NCBI GenBank assembly: GCA_019232645.1
Contig: JAFANO010000239.1
Span: 1-5,343, forward strand
Direction of reading: 5' to 3'
DNA length: 5,343 nucleotides
Source of the DNA: Planctomycetaceae bacterium
Lineage (GTDB): Bacteria; Planctomycetota; Planctomycetia; Isosphaerales; Isosphaeraceae
A program made the translations under genes and the position numbers. Below, one piece after another: positions 1 through 5,343 of this stretch (its first letter is position 1; each line of letters begins with the position of its first letter). The notes under the pieces were generated by a model that was given only the letters and a program-made list of their open reading frames with translations, searched no databases and was not told the DNA's origin.

Positions 1-491
1 TCCGGTCTCGCATCGGCCACCACATCGAACACCCCGACCCCACCGAGGAACTCCTTCGGACGGCCCGACAAGGGCGGCGTCAGGACATCGGGCCGGGGCA
101 TCCGGCCCGTACCCGGACGATCCCTCAGCCGGACCACCACCGGAGGAATGTCGAGGCAACCCGCACGCCGGGGGATGACCCGGAACCGCCAGAGGAATAG
201 GTTCCGCTCGGTCACGAGATCGCCGATCCCGCGGGCGCTGATCGGCCTCACGTCGGTGCCGACGAGTGCGACCTCGGCACCGGCCACCCGGGGCGTGCCG
301 ACCCGAGGCCATTCCGCCTCCGCGACCGTGCCAACCTGGAGATCGATCGCCTGGCCGACGTAATACGGACCGGGCGCGACCTGTACCCGCACGTGGAGCG
401 GTCCCGAGTCCTGGGCGAGGGTAGGTGGTGCGACCCTCGCCAACGCACACAACGCGAAGAGGAAGACGAGGGCAATCCGGTCTCGAGGCAT
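1..491 (-). CDS. batD: BatD-like exported protein, N-terminal part (gene continues past left edge)
   Basis: The frame is open from an ATG at 491-489 to the window edge, giving 163 residues with no stop; the C-terminal part lies outside. Residues 6-18 form a hydrophobic core after MPRDR, and T24-L25-A26 before Q27 is a good signal peptidase I site, so the protein should be exported through Sec. The mature part starts with an Ig-like beta segment (about 32-56, with YYVGQAIDLQV at 43-53), then a W/F-rich strand and a PRRAG...DIPPVVV segment (101-120). A second domain seems to begin at FLGGVGVFDVVADARP (148-163). This pattern fits the BatD oxygen-tolerance family, whose members are normally much longer with a C-terminal membrane helix. 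The start lies 4 bases after the stop of the preceding gene and lacks a strong Shine-Dalgarno sequence, which suggests translational coupling. The family call rests on pattern and context; its molecular function is not established. Confidence 0.8.
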   Translation of the reverse strand, partial: MPRDRIALVFLFALCALARVAPPTLAQDSGPLHVRVQVAPGPYYVGQAIDLQVGTVAEAEWPRVGTPRVAGAEVALVGTDVRPISARGIGDLVTERNLFLWRFRVIPRRAGCLDIPPVVVRLRDRPGTGRMPRPDVLTPPLSGRPKEFLGGVGVFDVVADARP

Positions 492-495
492 GACA

Positions 496-2226
496 CTACC
501 AGTCTATCCGATCCTTTTCGCGGTCCGGCGGCGACTCGTCCTCAATGCGATGGTGCTTTGCTTCACGGATGTTTTCCAGGGCGGTCGCGAGTCGGACCTC
601 GGGCGATCCGGCCTTCGGGGTTGCGGGACCGATCCCTCGGGCGCCGCCGGGTCCGTGCCGGCCTGTCGTCGCTGTCGCTTGTGACCCAGCGCCGGGGGGT
701 GGGGCTTCGGACAAGGGCCCGAGAGGGGGTTTGCCGTTGTCAAGGCTCGACTCCTTGGGACGATTCGGAGGCGAGGAGGACCTCTCGTGCGAGCGAGGCC
801 GGCTCGAGGGGCGCCGCGCGGCCTCCTCGGCAAACCGGCGGTTGATTGCGGCATCGCGGCGGATCACCGCGAGCGGCTCGCCGGGGGCGGTCGAGGTGAG
901 GCAGGCGTCGTAATGGCGGATCGCGGCGGCGACGTCGCCCAGTGCCAGCGCGGTGTTGCCCAGGGCATAGTCGATCCGGGTCCGGAGTGCGACGCCGGCC
1001 CGGTCGCGGGCCTCGCCGTAGCGGGCGAGCGCCTCGTCGTAGCGCTCGAGCCGGAACAGCGTCGCCGCGGCGTCGAAGCGGGGGACGGCTGCGCCCGGGT
1101 CGAGTGCGATCGCGCGCTCGAAAGCGGCCAGCGCCTCGGACAGGCAGCCGGCATCGTAAGCCGCCCGGCCCCGCTCGACGGCATCGGCCGGCGACTCGCC
1201 CCCCTTCGCCGCGCCGAGGCCGGCCAGCGCCAGCACGACGACCCACCCGGTGGACCTCCATCGGGCCCCCCTGCGCGGCCAGCTCCCGCCTACGCCCAGC
1301 ACCAGCGCGGCGAGCACGAACACTCTGAACCGCTCGGCGCGCTCGGGGGCCCGGATGGCGTCGCGGCGCTGGCGGGCGACAGGGGCGATCCGCGTCAGGT
1401 AGAGTTCCCCAAGGTCCGCCATCGTCAGCCCCGCGCGCACGAAGGCGCCGCCGGTCGCGCGGACGAGCGCCTCGAGAGCGACGTCGGACCGCCTCGACCG
1501 AACGGGCGTCCCGTGATAGCTCAGGACGGCCGGGCCCCGGCCCGAAGGGATCTCATACCCCCTGGCGTCGTCGCCGACCGCGACCGCATGGATCAGGATG
1601 CCCGCCTCGCGGATCCGGTCGAGCCTCGAGGTCCAGGTCCCGGCATGATCCTCGCCGTCTGAGAGGAGGACGATCGCGCGGCCCTCGGCGTGCACCTGGT
1701 CGCCGAAGGCCTCGACCGCCGCGTCGAGCGCCTCGCCGAGGTCGGTCCCGCCCGGCCGGACGCCCCCGGGCCGGAGCGCCCGGAGCGCGTCTGACACCGC
1801 GCCGAGGTTCTCGGTCAGGTGACGGCGGACCACCCCGCGACCGGCGAACGCGACCACCGCCATCCGATTCCCCGGTTCTCGCCCGAGCGCACGGACGAGG
1901 CCCTCGGCCATCTCGATCGCCGCGCCCAGGCGGCTCGGTATGGCATCCTCGACCGCCATGCTCCGGCTGACGTCGACGAGCAGGACGACATCATGGCCTG
2001 GCGGCGTCGGGGGTCCTGGCGCCCTCCCCCAGCGCGGCTGCCCCAGCGCCACGATCAGGCAGGCGATCGTGCCGAGCCACCACGCCGCCCCATCCCCGAG
2101 CAACCTGACCCCCTGCCCCAGCGCCGACCAGTCGCGGGCCCGACGCCTCGCGCCGGTCACGACCCAAGCTGCCAGCAACGGAACGAGCGCGAGCAGCCAG
2201 AGCCATTTCGGATGAGCGAAGTACAT
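496..2226 (-). CDS. batB: BatB-BatC fusion: membrane VWA protein with C-terminal TPR domain
   Basis: The 576-residue product reads as two Bat proteins in one chain. Hydrophobic helices lie at about 8-24 and 49-62. The VWA domain (about 78-285) has a complete MIDAS: D85-x-S87-x-S89, T161 in GGTDLGEAL and D190 in LLSDGED, so metal-dependent ligand binding should be intact. A third helix at about 301-315 is the usual end of BatB. A fourth hydrophobic segment (about 327-340) resembles the anchor that normally begins BatC. TPR units follow at about 347-378, 380-411 and 412-449, with a partial fourth to about 471. A Ser/Pro/Gly-rich, probably disordered linker (472-540) leads to a charged helix and a tail ending in DW. 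Stand-alone BatB is usually only about 330 residues. The gene lies 47 bases after batA and 4 bases before batD, so it belongs to one operon. In Bacteroides the Bat proteins are linked to aerotolerance; here the role is inferred as part of an envelope complex. The ATG is preceded by AGAGGG directly adjacent, so initiation may rely partly on coupling. Confidence 0.88.
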   Translation of the reverse strand: MYFAHPKWLWLLALVPLLAAWVVTGARRRARDWSALGQGVRLLGDGAAWWLGTIACLIVALGQPRWGRAPGPPTPPGHDVVLLVDVSRSMAVEDAIPSRLGAAIEMAEGLVRALGREPGNRMAVVAFAGRGVVRRHLTENLGAVSDALRALRPGGVRPGGTDLGEALDAAVEAFGDQVHAEGRAIVLLSDGEDHAGTWTSRLDRIREAGILIHAVAVGDDARGYEIPSGRGPAVLSYHGTPVRSRRSDVALEALVRATGGAFVRAGLTMADLGELYLTRIAPVARQRRDAIRAPERAERFRVFVLAALVLGVGGSWPRRGARWRSTGWVVVLALAGLGAAKGGESPADAVERGRAAYDAGCLSEALAAFERAIALDPGAAVPRFDAAATLFRLERYDEALARYGEARDRAGVALRTRIDYALGNTALALGDVAAAIRHYDACLTSTAPGEPLAVIRRDAAINRRFAEEAARRPSSRPRSHERSSSPPNRPKESSLDNGKPPLGPLSEAPPPGAGSQATATTGRHGPGGARGIGPATPKAGSPEVRLATALENIREAKHHRIEDESPPDREKDRIDW

Positions 2227-2273
2227 CCCTCTGACCTAACAGCTGATGCCACGAGCGAGCGGCGAACCCGGGA

Positions 2274-3269
2274 TCAGGGCAGCCGCCGGAGCCTCCCCGC
2301 CGACATGATCCGGTCGAGGGCCAACAGCGCGAGCGCCGAGCCGACCCAGGGGGCATACCATTCACGATAACGGGTCCAGACCGTGCCGCGAACGGGGCTC
2401 TTCTCCAGGGTGTCGATCGTCTGGAAGGCCTGGTCGAGCGCGCGGGCATCGGAGGTCTTGAAGGCGCGGCCGCCCCCGACCCTCGCGAGCCGCTCGAGCC
2501 GCATGAAGTCGGGACCGTCCATTTGGCGAGCCAGCGGCATCCGGGTGTCCGGATCGACGGCATGGACGACTCCTCCCTCCCGCCCCACGGCGATCGTGTG
2601 GAGCGTGACCCCCAGGTCGCGGGCCAGCGCCGCCGCGTCCTCGGGGTCGAGCGGATGCGGGACCGCCGGGCTGTTCCGCCCGTCGGTCAGGAGGATCAGC
2701 ACCTTCTTCTTCGGCGTCGCGGCGACCAGGGCGTCGAGCGACCAGGCGATCGCGTCGCCGAGGTTGGTCCCGTCCTCGCCGGGCCGCGCCGGTCGGATCG
2801 ACCGGACGGTCTCGAGCACGAGCCCGTGATCGAGCGTCGGCAGGACGGCGTGGTCGGGATAGTTGGCGAAGACGACCAGGCCGATCAGGTCGTCGGGCCT
2901 CCCCGAGACGAATCGCGCCAGCGTCGTCTCGGCCACTTCGAGCCGCGACGGCGGTGCCTGCCCCGCGGACAAATCAACCTCGCTCATGCTCGAGCTCTGG
3001 TCGAGCGCCACGACAATCGCGACTCCCCGCCCGGCGATCCGGGTCCTGCCCGCGACCGTCTGCGGCCGCGCCAGCGCCACCGCCATGCAGGCGATCGCCA
3101 GGCCACGCAGGGCGACCGGTACCCTCCCGAGCAACCACGCGCCATGCATCGGCGACGACCCGAACCCCTGCAGCGAGGGCCAGGCGACCCTCGGACGCGC
3201 CCGGGCCGCCATCCACGGCAACGGCACCAACGCCAGGAGGATCAGCCAGCCCGGCTCGCCCCAGTGCAT
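2274..3269 (-). CDS. batA: BatA-like membrane VWA-domain protein
   Basis: The 331-residue product has the usual BatA length and layout. Helices lie at about 7-21 and 50-67 (ending in ALARPQ, typical of the family), the VWA domain spans about 83-290, and a C-terminal helix lies at about 304-319. The MIDAS is complete: D90-x-S92-x-S94 in LDQSSSMSEVDL, T168 in the DGTNLGDAI signature and D196 in LLTDGRNS. The VWA domain is inferred to face the periplasm with the helices anchoring it in the inner membrane, and a partnership with the next VWA protein is likely from context. The ATG at 3269-3267 has a GGAG Shine-Dalgarno core four bases upstream (3274-3277). The gene stands first in the bat set, with no MoxR ATPase or DUF58 gene before it. 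Family assignment is strong; its biochemical role and ligand are unknown. Confidence 0.9.
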   Translation of the reverse strand: MHWGEPGWLILLALVPLPWMAARARPRVAWPSLQGFGSSPMHGAWLLGRVPVALRGLAIACMAVALARPQTVAGRTRIAGRGVAIVVALDQSSSMSEVDLSAGQAPPSRLEVAETTLARFVSGRPDDLIGLVVFANYPDHAVLPTLDHGLVLETVRSIRPARPGEDGTNLGDAIAWSLDALVAATPKKKVLILLTDGRNSPAVPHPLDPEDAAALARDLGVTLHTIAVGREGGVVHAVDPDTRMPLARQMDGPDFMRLERLARVGGGRAFKTSDARALDQAFQTIDTLEKSPVRGTVWTRYREWYAPWVGSALALLALDRIMSAGRLRRLP

Positions 3270-3323
3270 CCCGCTCCGCCCTCACGCGCCATCCGAGCTC
3301 GCAGAGGCACGACCCCTCCCGAT

Positions 3324-3353
3324 ATTCTACCGCCACGCACGATTCCGTGTCCG
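3324..3353 (-). promoter_or_regulatory. Possible sigma70-like promoter for the bat genes
   Basis: On the minus strand CGGACA (3348-3353; four of six matches to TTGACA) is followed after 18 bases by TAGAAT (3324-3329; five of six matches to TATAAT). It would start transcription near 3317, leaving a leader of about 48 bases before the batA ATG. The AT-rich hexamer stands out in this GC-rich spacer, but planctomycete promoters are poorly defined, so this is only a candidate. Confidence 0.3.
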
Positions 3354-3368
3354 AGCTCCCGTCTGAAT

Positions 3369-3383
3369 GGTTGTCTGGCAACC
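3369..3383 (-). other. Small hairpin after purK
   Basis: GGTTG and CAACC form a perfect 5-bp stem around a 5-base loop, starting 25 bases after the purK stop codon. No T-run follows, so it is not a classic intrinsic terminator. It may mark the 3' end of the purE-purK message or be chance. Confidence 0.25.
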
Positions 3384-3408
3384 CCCTACGATATCCAGGG
3401 GACGCACG

Positions 3409-4599
3409 TCATCCCCGACCCGTCACGACTCGCGTCCGGGCGACGCGAGGCTTCAGGGCGGCCCGGGCAGCCAGGGCGCGGGCCAGGGCGGCCTCGGGGT
3501 CGGGGTCGAGGACGGTCAGGTGGCCCATCTTCCGCCCGGTCGAGGGGGTCCGTTTGCCATAGAGGTGGAGCTTGACGCCCGGGTCGGCCCGCAGGGCGGC
3601 CTCCCAGTCCGGCTCGCCGCCGGTCCAGAGGTCGCCCAGCACGTTGACCATCGCCGCTGGCGACACCAGGTTCGTCATGCCCAGTGGGAGACCACAGAGG
3701 GCCCGGACCTGCTGCTCGAACTGGCTGGAGACGGCCGCCTCGATCGTCAGGTGCCCCGAGTTGTGCGGCCGGGGCGCCAGTTCATTGATGAGCAGGCGGC
3801 CCTCGGCTGTCAGGAAGAACTCGACGGTCAAGACCCCGACCGTGCCCAGCGCCTGGGACACGGTCAGCGCCAGTCTCCGCGCCTCCTGCGCGATGATCGG
3901 GCCGACCGCCGCGGGCATCACGGTCGAGTCGAGGATGTGTCGGTCGTGCCGATTCTGCCCGACCGGGTAGGTCACCGCCTGGCCGTCCCGGCCACGCGCG
4001 ACCACGACCGAGACCTCGGCCTGGAAGTCAACCCAGCCCTCCGCGACGCAGGCCACGTGCCCCAGGCTCGACCAGGCAGCGGTGGCATCCCGCGCGCGAT
4101 CGACGCGGACCTGGCCCTTGCCGTCGTACCCCGAGGAGGCCGTCTTGAGGATCAAGGGGAGCCCGACCGCCTCGACCGCCGCCTCCAAGTCGTCTCCCGT
4201 GCGGACCAGGTGCCAGGGGGCGTGCGGGATCCGGTGCCGAGTCAGGAAACTTTTTTCCCGGATTCGGTTCTGGCTGACCCAAACGGTCCGCCACCCCGGC
4301 CGGACCGGCCGCCGCCGGGCCAGCCATCGGAGGGCGGGGGCCGAGACGTTCTCGAACTCGACGGTGACCGCCTCGGCCCGGTCGGCGAAGGCCCGGAGGG
4401 CGGGCAGATGGTCGGAGGGCGCCACCACCGACCAGTGCGCCACCTGCGCGGCGGGTGCGTCATCGGACGCGCTGAGCACCCCGGCGCGATAGCCCATCCG
4501 CTGCGCCGCCTGGAGGAACATCCGACCCAGTTGGCCGCCCCCGATGACACCGAGCGAGGCGGGGGGCCGGAGCACGGCGGGTGGACCGCTCGGACTCAT
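3409..4599 (-). CDS. purK: N5-carboxyaminoimidazole ribonucleotide synthetase (PurK)
   Basis: PurK uses ATP and bicarbonate to carboxylate 5-aminoimidazole ribonucleotide to N5-CAIR, a cytosolic step of de novo purine synthesis. The 396-residue product has all family landmarks in order: the N-terminal GGGQLGRM (20-27), EFENV (81-85), the ATP-grasp segment [13 protein letters not shown] (151-163), EVSV (195-198), VEFF (259-262), [13 protein letters not shown] (271-283), [10 protein letters not shown] (292-301) and a C-terminal HLYGKR...[10 protein letters not shown] (345-364). It is somewhat longer than E. coli PurK (355 residues), partly through a short proline-rich N-terminal tail. The ATG overlaps the purE stop as ATGA, and a GGGGGAG Shine-Dalgarno (4608-4614) lies eight bases upstream within purE, so the two are co-transcribed and probably translationally coupled. 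I see no truncation or missing key motif. Confidence 0.97.
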   Translation of the reverse strand: MSPSGPPAVLRPPASLGVIGGGQLGRMFLQAAQRMGYRAGVLSASDDAPAAQVAHWSVVAPSDHLPALRAFADRAEAVTVEFENVSAPALRWLARRRPVRPGWRTVWVSQNRIREKSFLTRHRIPHAPWHLVRTGDDLEAAVEAVGLPLILKTASSGYDGKGQVRVDRARDATAAWSSLGHVACVAEGWVDFQAEVSVVVARGRDGQAVTYPVGQNRHDRHILDSTVMPAAVGPIIAQEARRLALTVSQALGTVGVLTVEFFLTAEGRLLINELAPRPHNSGHLTIEAAVSSQFEQQVRALCGLPLGMTNLVSPAAMVNVLGDLWTGGEPDWEAALRADPGVKLHLYGKRTPSTGRKMGHLTVLDPDPEAALARALAARAALKPRVARTRVVTGRG

Positions 4600-5093
4600 G
4601 TCGGCGACTCCCCCACCGCGTCGGTCTGCGCCTGACGGAAGGCGGCGAGCGCCGCGCGGATCGCGGGATCCTTCCGCGCCAGGATCGCGGCGGCCAGCAG
4701 CGCCGCGTTGGCCGCGCCGGCGGTGCCGATGGCCAGCGTCCCCACCGGGACTCCCCGGGGCATCTGGACGATCGACAGGAGCGAGTCGACACCCCGCAGC
4801 ACCTTGCTCTCGACCGGGACGCCCAAGACCGGCAGGAGCGAGACCGCCGCCAACATCCCCGGCAGGTGCGCCGCCCCCCCCGCGCCGGCGATCAGGACTT
4901 CCAGGCCCCGCCCCTCGGCCTCGCGGCCGTAGCGGTACAGCCGATCCGGGGTCCGATGCGCCGAGACCACCCGCGCCTCGTGCGGAATGTTCAACTCGGT
5001 CAAGACGTCCACCGCGTGTCGGAGTGTCTCCCAGTCCGATCGGCTGCCCATCACCACGCCGACCAAGGGAGGATCCGGAGAGTGATCCGGCAT
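4596..5093 (-). CDS. purE: N5-CAIR mutase, class I (PurE)
   Basis: PurE converts N5-CAIR, made by PurK, to CAIR by moving the carboxyl group to C4. With the start at 5093 the product has 165 residues, close to E. coli PurE (169). Class I signatures are complete: [10 protein letters not shown] (12-21), SAHRTP (44-49) with the catalytic histidine at 46, the loop [11 protein letters not shown] (70-80), [28 protein letters not shown] (within about 103-123) and a C-terminal FRQAQTDAV like the E. coli end. The same frame is open upstream to an ATG at 5255, but the extra residues look unlike PurE. An ATG at 5108 (170 residues) is the main alternative. The chosen start leaves about the same distance to the VMGS motif as in E. 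coli and has an AGG six bases upstream. The presence of PurK next door agrees with the class I (two-enzyme) route rather than a class II PurE using CO2 directly. Confidence 0.95.
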   Translation of the reverse strand: MPDHSPDPPLVGVVMGSRSDWETLRHAVDVLTELNIPHEARVVSAHRTPDRLYRYGREAEGRGLEVLIAGAGGAAHLPGMLAAVSLLPVLGVPVESKVLRGVDSLLSIVQMPRGVPVGTLAIGTAGAANAALLAAAILARKDPAIRAALAAFRQAQTDAVGESPT

Positions 5094-5160
5094 CGCTTGC
5101 CTAATCATCCTGCCAGGGACGGGGTCCGGACCGCGACGCGCGACCCGTGATGTGCCGCGG

Positions 5161-5169
5161 AGCATACCA
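5161..5169 (-). promoter_or_regulatory. Possible extended -10 element for purE-purK
   Basis: The minus strand reads TGG followed by TATGCT, an extended -10 pattern (TGn plus four of six matches to TATAAT). No good -35 hexamer lies 16-18 bases upstream, where a G-run from the adjacent inverted repeat is found. A start near 5154 would leave a leader of about 60 bases before the purE ATG. Weak candidate. Confidence 0.25.
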
Positions 5170-5170
5170 C

Positions 5171-5187
5171 GGGGGTATCTTACCCCC
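5171..5187. repeat. Perfect inverted repeat in the purE leader
   Basis: GGGGGTA, three bases (TCT), then TACCCCC form a perfect 7-bp dyad 78 bases upstream of the purE start. It sits just upstream of the possible extended -10 element, between the expected -10 and -35 positions, where repressor or MerR-type operators often lie. It could also fold as an RNA hairpin if transcription starts further upstream. No T-run follows on either strand, so a terminator is unlikely. Confidence 0.5.
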
Positions 5188-5215
5188 TCGACCGGCGGGT
5201 TGGCCAGAGGCGATC

Positions 5216-5233
5216 GGAGGGGGCCGGCCCTCC
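5216..5233. repeat. GC-rich hairpin in the region upstream of purE
   Basis: GGAGGG and CCCTCC form a perfect 6-bp stem around the self-complementary GGCCGG. Such sequence arises readily by chance at this base composition, and there is no T-run. Confidence 0.3.
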
Positions 5234-5343
5234 CCGGCATGAGGCTTGAAGGCATTGCTCGACGCCCAATCTCCGGCCGATCATTGCGGGAGGACGGCGA
5301 GGCTAACGGTTTGACTTTGTTCCGGGTCGTGCAAAAGGTATTC

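Larger units (their letters stand above)
5094..5343. other. Non-coding region upstream of purE
   Basis: These 250 bases contain no convincing gene. They carry the inverted repeat, the GC hairpin and the possible extended -10 described separately. The right end (about 5308-5343) is richer in A and T, with TTGACT at 5311-5316 and AAAAGG near 5335 on the plus strand. That may be the start of a divergent promoter region, but no -10 is visible at a suitable distance before the edge. Confidence 0.5.

Noticed and set aside
787..1662. 291-codon plus-strand open frame opposite the batB-batC fusion
   Set aside because: Lies wholly over a well-supported VWA/TPR gene and shows only biased composition.
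496..3269. Recent tandem duplication of the two VWA genes
   Set aside because: The two VWA domains share only family-level motifs (DxSxS, GT-D-LG, DG) and differ elsewhere, as expected for long-diverged BatA and BatB.
2523..3575. 350-codon plus-strand open frame opposite batA
   Set aside because: Shadow of batA and of the purK 3' end; low-complexity Arg/Pro/Gly/Asp composition and no recognisable motif.
4251..4256. A6 run in purK as a programmed frameshift or sequencing-error site
   Set aside because: The frame does not fit the A-AAA-AAG slippery pattern, and the reading frame continues through REKSFL into intact PurK motifs on both sides.
3367..4635. 422-codon plus-strand open frame opposite purK
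   Set aside because: The opposite strand encodes an unambiguous PurK. The antisense product is rich in Arg, Gly, Asp and Pro without domain-like structure, as expected from GC-rich codon bias.
5321..5343. GGGTCGTG on the plus strand resembling the start of a ZTP riboswitch motif
   Set aside because: The bases that follow do not match the expected continuation, the strand is opposite to purE, and the window ends. The match is too short to support a call.
5311..5343. Plus-strand TTGACT as a -35 box for a divergent gene
   Set aside because: No -10-like hexamer lies 16-18 bases downstream; the nearest AT-rich bases are too far, and no gene start is visible before the edge.
1..5343. Mobile element, CRISPR array, tRNA or rRNA
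   Set aside because: No transposase or integrase frame, no regularly spaced repeats, no terminal repeats around the genes, and no tRNA-like or rRNA-like sequence recognised on either strand.

Overview
The window is a compact, very GC-rich stretch in which every supported gene lies on the minus strand. Gene order in the direction of transcription, from the right edge to the left, is purE, purK, batA, a batB-batC fusion, and batD, which is cut by the left edge. High GC, the bat-type von Willebrand factor A (VWA) set, and a BatD segment matching what I recall of planctomycete homologues suggest a member of the Planctomycetota, possibly Isosphaeraceae-like. That placement is inference from style and gene content, not a database result.

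Right part (about 3409-5343): a non-coding leader of about 250 bases precedes purE. PurE (class I N5-CAIR mutase) and PurK (N5-CAIR synthetase) overlap by the four bases ATGA and together carry out the two-step conversion of AIR to CAIR in de novo purine synthesis. The leader holds a perfect 7-bp inverted repeat with a 3-base centre, next to a possible extended -10 promoter, and a separate GC hairpin.

Middle (3270-3408): a 139-base spacer between purK and batA holds a weak hairpin, a plausible sigma70-like promoter and a possible short leader ORF. It probably separates the purine unit from the bat unit, though read-through is possible.

Left part (1-3269): batA encodes a membrane-anchored VWA protein with a complete metal-ion-dependent adhesion site (MIDAS). 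It is followed after 47 bases by a 576-residue protein joining a second complete VWA domain (BatB) to TPR repeats and a tail (BatC). Four bases later comes BatD, a Sec-exported protein with beta-rich domains that runs off the window. The set looks like a cell-envelope complex of the Bacteroides aerotolerance type. The MoxR ATPase and DUF58 genes that often precede such sets are not directly upstream here; purK is.

I see no mobile element, CRISPR array, tRNA or rRNA. I found no convincing new defence or mobile system; the most notable points are the BatB-BatC fusion, the absence of moxR/DUF58 upstream, and the inverted repeat before purE.
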